Source: Mucilaginibacter rubeus (GTDB lineage Bacteria; Bacteroidota; Bacteroidia; Sphingobacteriales; Sphingobacteriaceae). Taken from it: a DNA stretch of 64,000 bases. The notes under the pieces are model-generated. The model ran no database searches and was not told the DNA's origin. It saw only the letters and a program-made list of their open reading frames with translations. Below are positions 52,405 through 61,564 of the stretch, in pieces. Position 1 is the first letter of the stretch, and every line of letters begins with the position of its first letter. Both the position numbers and the translations under genes were made by a program. The DNA lies in NCBI RefSeq assembly GCF_014643835.1, contig NZ_BMKD01000001.1:248001-312000 (forward strand), read 5' to 3'.

Positions 52405-55400
52405 ATGTTTCAGAAATTTATAGAAAGACCGGTACTCTCAACTGTTATCTCCATATTGTTGGTGATAGTGGGTGTGCTTGGTTTAACAAAACTGCCCTTA
52501 GAGCGGTTTCCTAATATTGCCCCTCCGTCGGTATTAGTATCAGCCGTGTATCCGGGTGCCAATGCCGAAACTATTTTACGTTCCGTTACGCCTTCTTTAG
52601 AAGAAGCGATCAATGGTGTGGAAAATATGACCTATATGACCTCTACCGCCAGTAATGACGGTACATTGGGTATCACCGTTTACTTTAAACAGGGTACTAA
52701 CCCCGATCAGGCAGCAGTAAACGTTCAAAACCGTGTTTCACAGGCTTCAAGCCAGTTGCCAGCCGAGGTTTTGCAATATGGTATTACAACTACCAAACAG
52801 CAAAACAGCTTTATCGGTGCTATGGCCATCTACTCTGAAGACCCCAAAAAATACGATCAGACCTTTGTAGCCAACTATGCGCAGATCAATATCGTTCCGG
52901 AAATTAAACGTATCCCGGGTGTAGGTTCTGCCAGTATTTTTGGTGGTATTAAGGATTATTCAATGCGTGTTTGGTTAAATCCTACCCAGATGGCAACTTA
53001 CAATGTTACACCGGCCGAAGTAACCGCCGCTATACAGGACAAAAACCTTGAAGCAGCACCAGGTAAATTTGGCGAGCGCAGCAACGAAGCATTTGAGTAT
53101 GTAATTAAATATAAAGGTAAACTTACCAAACCAGAAGAATACCAGAACATCGCCATCCGTGCAAATGCAGATGGTTCTGTATTGCGTTTAAAAGACGTAG
53201 CACGTGTTGAGCTGGGTGCTTATTCATACAATAGTGTTAGTAACCTGAATGGCCACGATGGTATTATCATCGGTATTATCCAATTGTCAGGTTCAAATGC
53301 CAACGAAATCCAGATCGCTATCGACAACCTGATGGTGAAATTATCTAAAGATTTCCCTGTCGGGATTAAATACAACCAGTTCTATCGTACTAAAACCGAT
53401 CTTGATGAGTCTATCAACCAGGTTGAGCATACATTAGTTGAGGCTTTCATCCTTGTATTTATCGTAGTATTTATATTCCTGCAGGATTTCAGATCAACAT
53501 TGATCCCGGCTATAGCGGTTCCGGTTGCTATTATCGGTACGTTCTTCTTCATGAACCTGTTTGGGTTCTCGGTTAACTTGTTGACACTGTTCGCGTTGGT
53601 GCTGGCCATCGGTATTGTGGTGGATGATGCCATCGTAGTGGTGGAGGCGGTGCATGCCAAAATGGAGCATGACCCAAGTCTAACCCCTAAGGCTGCCACT
53701 ACGGAGGCTATGCACGAAATTACAGGTGCAATTATATCCATTACCCTGGTTATGGCTGCGGTATTTTTACCGGTGAGTTTCATGACAGGCTCAACTGGTA
53801 TCTTCTATCGCCAGTTTGCCTTAACTATGGCTATATCTATCATTATATCGGCTGTTAACGCGTTAACTTTAAGTCCGGCTTTGGCTGCGCTATTCTTAAA
53901 GAATAAACATAGCGGAAACGGTCATGACGCACCTAAGAAAAGCTTTGTAGAGAAATTTTACGCGGGCTTTAATGGCGGCTTCAATTATATGACCAACAGG
54001 TATGTTGGCGGCTTGAAAGTTCTGATCCGTAATAAATGGATCAGTATGGCCGGCCTTGCCTTAGTAGTTGTTGCTACAGTTTACATGGTAAACAAAACCA
54101 AAACAGGCTTTATTCCTACCGAGGACCAGGGCTTTGTGGCTATAGCAGTAAATACACCATCAGGTACTTCATTAGCAGGAACTAACAAAACCTTTAAACT
54201 GGCTGAAGATCAGTTGAAAACATTGCCGTCAGCACGATTTGTTACCGCGCTTTCTGGTTTTAACTTCTTAACACAGTCAAGCAGCCCATCAGCAGGTGTT
54301 ATCTTCCTGTTGTTAAAACCTACTGACGAAAGGGGCGAGGTTAAAAATATTGATGCTATCCAGAATATTGTTAGGGGCAAATTAGCAGGCATACCAGGTG
54401 GTACGTTCTTCGTGTTCAGTTTCCCAACCGTTCCTGGTTTCAGCAACGTGGAAGCGCTTGACGTAATGCTGCAGGATAAAACCAACGGCAGGCTGGATAA
54501 ATTTAGCGGCGTTGCCAATAACTTTATCATGAAGCTGATGCAAAAGCCGGCTGTTGCTTTCGCCTTTACTTCATACAAAGCTGATTATCCCCAGTTACAA
54601 TTAGAGGTTGATGACGAAAAAGCCAACCAGTTGGGTGTAAGTGTTAAAGACATCCTGTCAACCATGCAGGCTTACTTTGGTACCGCACAGGCATCAGACT
54701 TTAACCGCTTTGGTAAATACTACCGCGTGGTTGTTCAGGCTGATATTGCAGATAGGACAGATCCATCGGCAATTGACCGCGTATTTGTTAAAAACAAATC
54801 GGGCGAAAATGTGCCGATCAATACCCTGGTTAAATTAACCCGTGTGTATGGTTCAGAAACTGCTTCACGTTACAACTTGTTCAACTCTATCGAAATAAAT
54901 GCTATCCCTAAACCAGGCTACAGCTCTGGTGATGCCATCAAAGCGATTGAGGAAACAGCTAAGGAGCAATTGCCGCAAGGTTTTGCCTATGAGTTTACCG
55001 GCCAAACCCGCGAGGAGATTTCTTCAAGTGGTCAGTCGACTGTGATCTTCCTGTTATGTTTGGTGTTTGTATACTTCCTGCTGTCGGCACAGTATGAAAG
55101 TTATATCCTGCCATTGGCGGTAATACTTTCAATACCTACAGGTTTATTCGGGGTATTCATTGTGTTAGGCTTAACCGGTATCGAAAACAACATCTATGTA
55201 CAGGTTGCGCTGATCATGCTCATCGGCTTGCTGGCCAAGAACGCTATCCTGATCGTAGAGTTCGCGGTACAGCGGCGAAGGGCAGGGCATGGACTGGTTC
55301 AGTCGGCTATCGAAGCTGCTCAGCTCCGTATCCGTCCAATCATCATGACCTCCATGGCCTTCGTATTCGGTTTATTCCCGATGAGTATCGCTACCGGCCC

Positions 55401-55605
55401 ATCTGCACAGGGTAACCACTCTATCAGTATTGGTGCAGCAGGCGGGATGGTTTCAGGCGTATTGTTAGGTTTATTTATCATACCTGTACTATACGTGATA
55501 TTCCAGGGCTTGCAGGAACGCATTAGTGGCAAACCTAAGCCGCTTGCCGCTGCCGGCGACCATGGTAAAGATGCTGTAGTTTTAGAAAACGAATATTCAG
55601 CTTAA
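52405..55605 (+). CDS. RND multidrug efflux pump (AcrB/HAE1 type)
   Basis: A 1066-residue proton-driven trimeric pump. It opens MFQKFIERPVLSTVISILLV, has twelve membrane helices with two large periplasmic loops, and carries the proton-relay aspartate pair in GIVVDDAIVVVEAVH. The docking and porter regions follow the HAE1 pattern (GGIKDYSMRVWLNP, GFIPTEDQGFVA). Length is typical (about 1030-1070). It is the second gene of the TetR-linked operon. The substrates cannot be told from the sequence. Confidence 0.96.
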   Translation: MFQKFIERPVLSTVISILLVIVGVLGLTKLPLERFPNIAPPSVLVSAVYPGANAETILRSVTPSLEEAINGVENMTYMTSTASNDGTLGITVYFKQGTNPDQAAVNVQNRVSQASSQLPAEVLQYGITTTKQQNSFIGAMAIYSEDPKKYDQTFVANYAQINIVPEIKRIPGVGSASIFGGIKDYSMRVWLNPTQMATYNVTPAEVTAAIQDKNLEAAPGKFGERSNEAFEYVIKYKGKLTKPEEYQNIAIRANADGSVLRLKDVARVELGAYSYNSVSNLNGHDGIIIGIIQLSGSNANEIQIAIDNLMVKLSKDFPVGIKYNQFYRTKTDLDESINQVEHTLVEAFILVFIVVFIFLQDFRSTLIPAIAVPVAIIGTFFFMNLFGFSVNLLTLFALVLAIGIVVDDAIVVVEAVHAKMEHDPSLTPKAATTEAMHEITGAIISITLVMAAVFLPVSFMTGSTGIFYRQFALTMAISIIISAVNALTLSPALAALFLKNKHSGNGHDAPKKSFVEKFYAGFNGGFNYMTNRYVGGLKVLIRNKWISMAGLALVVVATVYMVNKTKTGFIPTEDQGFVAIAVNTPSGTSLAGTNKTFKLAEDQLKTLPSARFVTALSGFNFLTQSSSPSAGVIFLLLKPTDERGEVKNIDAIQNIVRGKLAGIPGGTFFVFSFPTVPGFSNVEALDVMLQDKTNGRLDKFSGVANNFIMKLMQKPAVAFAFTSYKADYPQLQLEVDDEKANQLGVSVKDILSTMQAYFGTAQASDFNRFGKYYRVVVQADIADRTDPSAIDRVFVKNKSGENVPINTLVKLTRVYGSETASRYNLFNSIEINAIPKPGYSSGDAIKAIEETAKEQLPQGFAYEFTGQTREEISSSGQSTVIFLLCLVFVYFLLSAQYESYILPLAVILSIPTGLFGVFIVLGLTGIENNIYVQVALIMLIGLLAKNAILIVEFAVQRRRAGHGLVQSAIEAAQLRIRPIIMTSMAFVFGLFPMSIATGPSAQGNHSISIGAAGGMVSGVLLGLFIIPVLYVIFQGLQERISGKPKPLAAAGDHGKDAVVLENEYSA

Positions 55606-55673
55606 TCAATCAAAACATCAACTAAAACTATCACGGCCTTTAAAATCCGTGATAGTTTAAAAAAGATATAACA

Positions 55674-57086
55674 ATGAAAAATATAATAGGCAGTTTGGCT
55701 TTAGCACTGGTAGTGCTGGCAGGCTGTAAAGTTTCAAAAGATGTTGCTACGCCAAAGGACGCGCAACCTGAAGCTTTCAGGAACGCGGTTACCACCGGCG
55801 ATACCAGCAGCATTGCCGACTTGCAATGGAAAAACTTTTTTACCGATGCTGCTCTTCAAAAGCTGATTGACAGTGCCATCGTTAAAAATTACGATATGCA
55901 AGTGGCCGTAAAAAATATCGAAGCTGCGCAATTACAGTTTAAACAAGTTAAATGGAACTATGTACCATCTGTTGGTTTAAATGTTACGGCAAGCAGCAAC
56001 CGTCCATCTGATAACAGTGTTACCGGGCTAAGCATTAAACAGTTTAACATTGGTACAAAACATGTTGAAGATTACAACGCCAACCTTTCACTTTCATGGG
56101 AGGCTGATATCTGGGGTAAAATTCGCAGTCAAAACCGTGAAGCTTTGGCCCAGTACCTGCAAACTAACGAAGCTAAAAGGGCTATCCAAACCAACATCGT
56201 ATCAAGTGTATCACAAGGTTACTATAACTTGCTGATGCTCGACGAGCAACTGGAGATAGCTAAGAAGAACGTAAAACTGAATGACAGTACATTGCGCATC
56301 ATCAAATTGCAGTACGATGCCGGCCAGGTGACACTTTTAGGTGTTCAGCAGGCACAGGCCCAGTTAGAAGCTGCTGCGCAATTGGTTCCTCAGTTTGAAC
56401 GCGATATCAATGTTCAGGAGAATGGCTTGAGCATATTGGCAGGTAGGTTACCTGACGCCATTGAACGTAGCGCTAAACTTAATGATATTACTTTCCCCGA
56501 AACACTTTCGGCAGGCGTACCATCAGCAATGGTGAGCCGCAGGCCAGATGTACGCAGTTCGGAGTTGGCTTTAAATATAGCTAACGCGAGGGTTGGTATC
56601 GCTAAAGCCCAGCTTTACCCTTCATTAACTATAACCGGTCAGGGTGGTTTAAACTCATTTAAATCAAGCAACTGGTTTAATATTCCGGCTTCATTGTTTG
56701 GTACAGTAGCAGGTGGTATAGCGCAACCGTTGTTACAACATAAACAACTGCGCACCCAATATGAAGTTGCCAAAGTTGACCGCGAAAAAACCGTGATCCA
56801 ATTCCGTCAATCTGTATTAAATGCGGTTGGCGAAGTATCTGACGCTTTGGTAAGGCTCCAAAAGCTTAAAGAGCAACAAACTATCGCAGCTAACCGCGTT
56901 AAAACATTGCAACAAGCTACAAGCAATGCGAGCATGTTGTTTAAAAACGGGCTTGCTACCTATCTTGAGGTGATTACTGCGCAAGGTAATGTATTGCAAG
57001 GTGAGCTTGAATTAGCATCTATTAAAATGGCTCAACTTAGTGCCAACGCTGAGCTTTATCGCTCATTAGGCGGCGGCTGGAAATAA
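55674..57086 (+). CDS. TolC/NodT-type outer-membrane efflux lipoprotein
   Basis: A 470-residue channel subunit with lipobox LAGCKVSK (Cys19) and two repeated OEP halves of long helices and strands: NYDMQVAVKNIEAAQLQFKQ and NIANARVGIAKAQLYPSLTI, with the NodT-type SRRPDVRSSELAL. It completes the tripartite pump, 68 bases after the RND gene, and is followed by a strong terminator. Confidence 0.95.
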   Translation: MKNIIGSLALALVVLAGCKVSKDVATPKDAQPEAFRNAVTTGDTSSIADLQWKNFFTDAALQKLIDSAIVKNYDMQVAVKNIEAAQLQFKQVKWNYVPSVGLNVTASSNRPSDNSVTGLSIKQFNIGTKHVEDYNANLSLSWEADIWGKIRSQNREALAQYLQTNEAKRAIQTNIVSSVSQGYYNLLMLDEQLEIAKKNVKLNDSTLRIIKLQYDAGQVTLLGVQQAQAQLEAAAQLVPQFERDINVQENGLSILAGRLPDAIERSAKLNDITFPETLSAGVPSAMVSRRPDVRSSELALNIANARVGIAKAQLYPSLTITGQGGLNSFKSSNWFNIPASLFGTVAGGIAQPLLQHKQLRTQYEVAKVDREKTVIQFRQSVLNAVGEVSDALVRLQKLKEQQTIAANRVKTLQQATSNASMLFKNGLATYLEVITAQGNVLQGELELASIKMAQLSANAELYRSLGGGWK

Positions 57087-57111
57087 GCTTTATCTACCCC
57101 CGTGAAAACGG

Positions 57112-57146
57112 AAAACGGCTGATCAGAAATCCTGATCGGCCGTTTT
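57112..57146. terminator. Terminator after the efflux operon
   Basis: AAAACGGC, a T/G wobble and GATCAG (57112-57126) pair with CTGATC, G and GCCGTTTT (57132-57146) around an AAATC loop. The arms begin with A and end with T runs, so it can serve both this operon and the convergent Wzz-like gene. Confidence 0.88.
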
Positions 57147-57151
57147 GCATG

Positions 57152-58780
57152 TTAGGGATTTGTCTTTCCCTGCATTTTATTGCGCCTCCCTTTTTTTACT
57201 GATGTTATATATTCATTTATAATCAGCAATAAAACAGGCAGCAGCAAACCTGTCAGTAAAGCAAAAAAATATACTAATAATGATTTGGAGATCATTGATT
57301 CCCGCGTGTGCCACGTTTCATTTATAATGAGCCTTGGCCCGGGATTTTGCCTGCCTGAGCCATGTAACAGCCTGTTATACTGTTGTTGCTTACTTTCAAT
57401 TACAGCGTTTATTTGGGCGATAGAATCATTCAATTGCAGCGATAAAAATGATGCTATTGATTTTGAATCTTTTGGTTGATCCACATCTTTTGGTTGCACA
57501 CTATCTTGAGGTTGCTCAACATCTTTTGGTTGATCAATGTACTTAAGTTGGCGGACATCTTTAATTTGATGAGCATTTCTGATTTTCTGTTCTTTTACCG
57601 TTATGCTGTTAACAAGTGCTTCTTTTATTGAATTAAGTTCGAGTTTGAAAGCGTAAACGCTTGCATCAGCATTGTCCGAATCCTGCATTACCCGCTGTTT
57701 ATTGAGTTGCGCTTTATTAAAATCCTTTATGAGTGCTTCGATACGGTAATCGCTAACCTGATGATTATCCGGTATAATAACAAAAGCGTCATTAGGTTTC
57801 AAGGCGTATGTTTTAACGGCAGTAAGCGCATTTAGGCCGGCTCTTTCTTTTTCAGTCAATGCAGTCTTTACCGTCACCAGTACCGGAATAGCTCTCGGCT
57901 TTGGCATTTGCCTTGGTTTTTTGATGTTGTTCAGTATGGCTTGCTGTTCATGATATTTATCGGCCATTGCTTTATAGTATGCTATACTATCGTTTAATTT
58001 AAGAAGTAACATGGTATCAATAACCGCCGGTTTAGTGGGTGAGCTTGGTTTGGCATATTGGGCATTAATAATTTCTACAAGTTTGTTCAAAAAATCATGC
58101 CCCTTTTGAGCATTATTCGCGTTTATGCTCAATTCAAAATTGCTATTGCTCAAAATTTTCGCACGCATACTATTGCTAAATTGTTCAGTTAAATCGGCGG
58201 AGGAAGTGAGTTTTACAATCAGCGGTAGTTGTATGGGTTTAAAGGCAGGCCCTTTTATTATGGTATAGCGTAAAGATCCGTATTTAACCGGGTGGTATAA
58301 AGGTACATCTGTGAGTACATTATTCTGATCAATCCTGCAAACGCTGCCATTAATTAAATTGATGGTGATCTCAACAGGAGAAGTATAGAAGTTGCTCTTT
58401 CCGGGTATAAGCTTAATGGGTAATGAATCCCCGTAGATCTCTTTTGTTGTAAAAGTTCCCTTATGATAATAACTTACCTGGAGCCCCAATGCATTGACCG
58501 CTTTTTTTATCGTGGTTTCAGAGCGCAACTCGTTAATTGCTGTCGTTAATAGTTCCCAATCGCCGGAAGCAGCCAACTCTATGCTCACTTTGTATTTAGG
58601 AGATGAAAAAAGTAAATAAACTGAAGCTGCTAAAACAACAACTGCTACCGAAGCGATAACGAAATATCTGTTGCGGAATAACAGGCCAGAAATATTCCTT
58701 CCCGCCCTTTTGATGCGAGCCTGGTTCATAGGATGCAATACTTGTGCTGATGTAAATTGCTGTAATTTAGTAATTTGCAA
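57152..58780 (-). CDS. Wzz-like (chain-length determinant type) membrane protein with hexapeptide repeats
   Basis: A 542-residue protein (possible alternative start at 58729). One helix is near the N-terminus (VIASVAVVVLAASVYLLF, about 38-55) and one near the C-terminus (LLVYFFALLTGLLLPVLLLI, about 500-520), with a large periplasmic region between and a short basic cytoplasmic tail. That is the layout of Wzz/polysaccharide co-polymerase proteins, including long coiled-coil-prone helices. There is no tyrosine-kinase domain. Roughly residues 415-440 hold four tandem QPKDV-like hexapeptides. No polysaccharide-synthesis genes adjoin it. Confidence 0.68.
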   Translation of the reverse strand: MQITKLQQFTSAQVLHPMNQARIKRAGRNISGLLFRNRYFVIASVAVVVLAASVYLLFSSPKYKVSIELAASGDWELLTTAINELRSETTIKKAVNALGLQVSYYHKGTFTTKEIYGDSLPIKLIPGKSNFYTSPVEITINLINGSVCRIDQNNVLTDVPLYHPVKYGSLRYTIIKGPAFKPIQLPLIVKLTSSADLTEQFSNSMRAKILSNSNFELSINANNAQKGHDFLNKLVEIINAQYAKPSSPTKPAVIDTMLLLKLNDSIAYYKAMADKYHEQQAILNNIKKPRQMPKPRAIPVLVTVKTALTEKERAGLNALTAVKTYALKPNDAFVIIPDNHQVSDYRIEALIKDFNKAQLNKQRVMQDSDNADASVYAFKLELNSIKEALVNSITVKEQKIRNAHQIKDVRQLKYIDQPKDVEQPQDSVQPKDVDQPKDSKSIASFLSLQLNDSIAQINAVIESKQQQYNRLLHGSGRQNPGPRLIINETWHTRESMISKSLLVYFFALLTGLLLPVLLLIINEYITSVKKGRRNKMQGKTNP

Positions 58781-59053
58781 TTTATCCAGAACGCTCGTTT
58801 TGTGATTGTTCTTCGCGCTGTGGTAATTTTAGTAACGCTTTACATGTTGTTATAGCTAACTCTACAATCGTATCTCAAAAATTGTGAAGCAATTTATACA
58901 ACTCCCGGAACGCATTAACAGGTGATTTCATGACCTTACGGATAACAACCTGCCCGGTTGCAGGGGTTAAACACTTTGTTACAAACAAATTACCCGGTTT
59001 TTCAAAGAAAATTCATATCATAGCAGCCCCAAACTATTTGAGTTGTTTTTTAA

Positions 59054-60844
59054 ATGAAATTTAAGATCGTACTTGTATTTATTTTGTTTTCCGGATACGT
59101 ACGGGCGCAAAATGTCAATATAATCCCGCAGCCCAAGTCTGTTGTTAATGGTACAGGGCAGTTTACTTTTAGTAATCACAGCACCGTTGGTGTAAATGAT
59201 GCTTCGTTGTTGCCAATAGCTCGTTACTTCCAAAAACAGGTAAGCCTGTCGGCTGGTTTTATGCTTGCCGTTGATAATAAAGATGCAGGCAGTGTTATTC
59301 ATTTGTTGTTAACCAACGGCGATCCCACCGCCGGGGCATATTCCTTAAAAATTGTTGCCAATGAAATTACCATTTCTTCGTCAAACCGTGATGGGGTGTT
59401 TTATGGGATGATTTCCTTGTTGCAAATGATCAAAGATCAGCCCAGGGGCGAAACCATCAGCTTAGCGTCGTTAACCATTGCCGATACTCCGCGCTATCAA
59501 TGGCGGGGACTAATGCTTGACGAATCCCGCCATTTTTTCGGGATGGAAAAAGTTAAGCAGATCCTTGACTGGATGGCTTACTATAAGCTTAATAAATTTC
59601 ACTGGCATTTAACCGATGCCCAGGGCTGGCGTTTGGAGATAAAAAAATATCCTAAGCTGACACTGATTGGCGGAATCGGTAATTACAGTGATTCAATTGC
59701 CGATCCTCAATATTATACCCAAACACAGATCAAAGAGATCATTGCTTATGCCGCGGAAAGGTTTATAACTGTGATCCCCGAAATTGATATGCCGGGCCAT
59801 GCTACAGCGGCCAACAAAGCTTATCCGCAGTTTAGTGGCGGCAGTGTTGAAGGATACCCTAATTTTACCTTTAATCCTGCAATCGATAGCACTTACCAGT
59901 TTCTTGGTAATATCATTAAGGAAACCAGCACGCTTTTTCCTTCTAAAATGATCCATTTAGGAGGTGATGAAGTAGCTTTGGGTGTTAAGGCCTGGTCGCT
60001 TAACCCTTCAATAGCCGGGTTTATGCAGAAGAATAACTTTGCTGATGTAGGCGAGCTGGAGCGTTATTTCTTTAAGCGCGTAGCCGACACCGCCATAAAT
60101 GCAGGTAATAAAGTACTGGCCTGGGATGAAGCAACCGGAACAAACCTGCCGGCTGATAAAACCATTATTTTTTGGTGGAGGCAAAATTTACCGGGCCAGC
60201 TGCATTTAGCAGTACAAAAAGGTTACCAGGTAGTGCTTTGTCCGCGCCTGCCTATGTATTTTGATTTTGTGCAGGATGCTGATCATATCTCGGGCCGCAG
60301 GTGGAAAGGTGTGTATAATACCGTAGGTAGTGTTTATGGTTTCCCTGAAAGGCAGATGCAGAATAACGAAGACCTGCAGTCAAAGCAGATCATTGGTGTA
60401 CAGGCCAATGTCTGGACTGAAATGATAGGTTCTGAAAAGCGCCTTGATTTTATGTTATTTCCCCGCATAGCTGGTTTGGCCGAAGCAGGCTGGACTGCTC
60501 CTGAACTCAAAGATGAAGAAGCGTTCAATAACCGTTTAAAAGCAAGCATCAAGATCTACGATGCAGCTAACATCTATTATTTTAATCCTTTTGATAAGTT
60601 TTTCCATGATGAGGCTATTGATTTTGGCCCTAAGATCAGGAAAATGGAGAGACCGGCAGATCAGAATATAGAAGATGAAGGATACCGCCCGAGGAGAAGA
60701 CATGGAAAGTCTTCAAAAAGAACCTCTCATTCGTCAAAACATTCTTCTTCTTCAAAGCATTCTTCCTCTAAGAAGTCATCATCTTCAAAAAATTCTTCTT
60801 CTTCAGGTAAAAGCAAAAAATCATCTCATAAAAAAAGGAAATAA
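59054..60844 (+). CDS. GH20 beta-N-acetylhexosaminidase with basic Ser/Lys tail
   Basis: A 596-residue exported enzyme with a signal peptide ending near YVRAQN. A GH20b-like N-terminal domain (about 20-145) precedes the TIM barrel (RGLMLDESRHFFGMEKV at 151 onward, HWHLTDAQGWRLEI, PEIDMPGHATAA). The catalytic Asp-Glu pair is in HLGGDEV (D305, E306). It removes terminal GlcNAc or GalNAc. Residues 547-596 form a tail of almost only Ser, Lys, His and Arg without any acidic residue, unusual for the family. Hexosaminidase activity fits the amino-sugar theme of the window. Confidence 0.93.
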   Translation: MKFKIVLVFILFSGYVRAQNVNIIPQPKSVVNGTGQFTFSNHSTVGVNDASLLPIARYFQKQVSLSAGFMLAVDNKDAGSVIHLLLTNGDPTAGAYSLKIVANEITISSSNRDGVFYGMISLLQMIKDQPRGETISLASLTIADTPRYQWRGLMLDESRHFFGMEKVKQILDWMAYYKLNKFHWHLTDAQGWRLEIKKYPKLTLIGGIGNYSDSIADPQYYTQTQIKEIIAYAAERFITVIPEIDMPGHATAANKAYPQFSGGSVEGYPNFTFNPAIDSTYQFLGNIIKETSTLFPSKMIHLGGDEVALGVKAWSLNPSIAGFMQKNNFADVGELERYFFKRVADTAINAGNKVLAWDEATGTNLPADKTIIFWWRQNLPGQLHLAVQKGYQVVLCPRLPMYFDFVQDADHISGRRWKGVYNTVGSVYGFPERQMQNNEDLQSKQIIGVQANVWTEMIGSEKRLDFMLFPRIAGLAEAGWTAPELKDEEAFNNRLKASIKIYDAANIYYFNPFDKFFHDEAIDFGPKIRKMERPADQNIEDEGYRPRRRHGKSSKRTSHSSKHSSSSKHSSSKKSSSSKNSSSSGKSKKSSHKKRK

Positions 60845-60863
60845 CCTATTAGAGGTTATTTCC
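60837..60863 (+). terminator. Terminator overlapping the GH20 stop codon
   Basis: GGAAATAACCT (60837-60847) pairs with AGGTTATTTCC (60853-60863), followed by CTTTT. The GH20 stop codon (60842-60844) lies in the left arm. It can serve the convergent gene ending at 60889 as well. Confidence 0.8.
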
Positions 60864-60888
60864 CTTTTGAAATTACTTCCGGATATTA

Positions 60889-61230
60889 TTATCTGTACGA
60901 AGATAAGTGCGTAGTTTTAATACTGAGGACAAACGATTTGCCAACGCTTATCTTTACATTTTTATCCTTTAAAATCGCTTTAACAGCTTCATCGGCTTTA
61001 AGGAGTTCGTACAAATCGCGTGCCACTGCCGATCCGCTGATGTTGTTGGTGACCTTGCCGTTTTCGATATTGATATTAAAGGTATAACCGGATTTCCCCT
61101 TGCTGCCGGCCGCTTCAAAATCAGTTATATTTAACTTAAACTGCTGCTCGTCTTGCAGACTTCTTTTCAAGTGCAGGCGTATTACAGGCATGTACTTTTG
61201 CCACGTGCTTAAATAATTTCTTTCGTCCAT
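60889..61230 (-). CDS. Small protein of unknown function
   Basis: A 113-residue protein from ATG 61230 (MDERNYLSTWQKYMP); the upstream extension to 61275 adds an aromatic stretch with no support. A helix with alternating charges (VIRLHLKRSLQDEQ) precedes a beta-rich middle and a C-terminal helical part (LYELLKADEAVKAILKDKNV). There is no signal peptide. The family is not recognised. Confidence 0.6.
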   Translation of the reverse strand: MDERNYLSTWQKYMPVIRLHLKRSLQDEQQFKLNITDFEAAGSKGKSGYTFNINIENGKVTNNISGSAVARDLYELLKADEAVKAILKDKNVKISVGKSFVLSIKTTHLSSYR

Positions 61231-61564
61231 AATAGTGTTTGTAAAAGCGAAAGCCCTCGTAAAGTATTTATACAAGGGCTTCGGTTATCGGGTTAAAGAG
61301 GTTGTTAGACCTCCCGGCATTAATAGTTCTCAGTAAATCAGCTTAATGTAACGGCCAATTTTTATAAGTTTCAAAGTTACCTAAATAAAACGGGTAAACA
61401 GGCGACATGTTATAGTTTGTTTTAATACCCCATTAAATTATAAAGAGTTTTTTGGATAAATTGTAGTGGTAAATTAGGGGTATGGTTGCCGCTTTTTAGG
61501 CCAGGGTTACTAACTGTCGGTTTATAAATACTGTAAATTGCATTGATCATTAAACTGCATTTAC

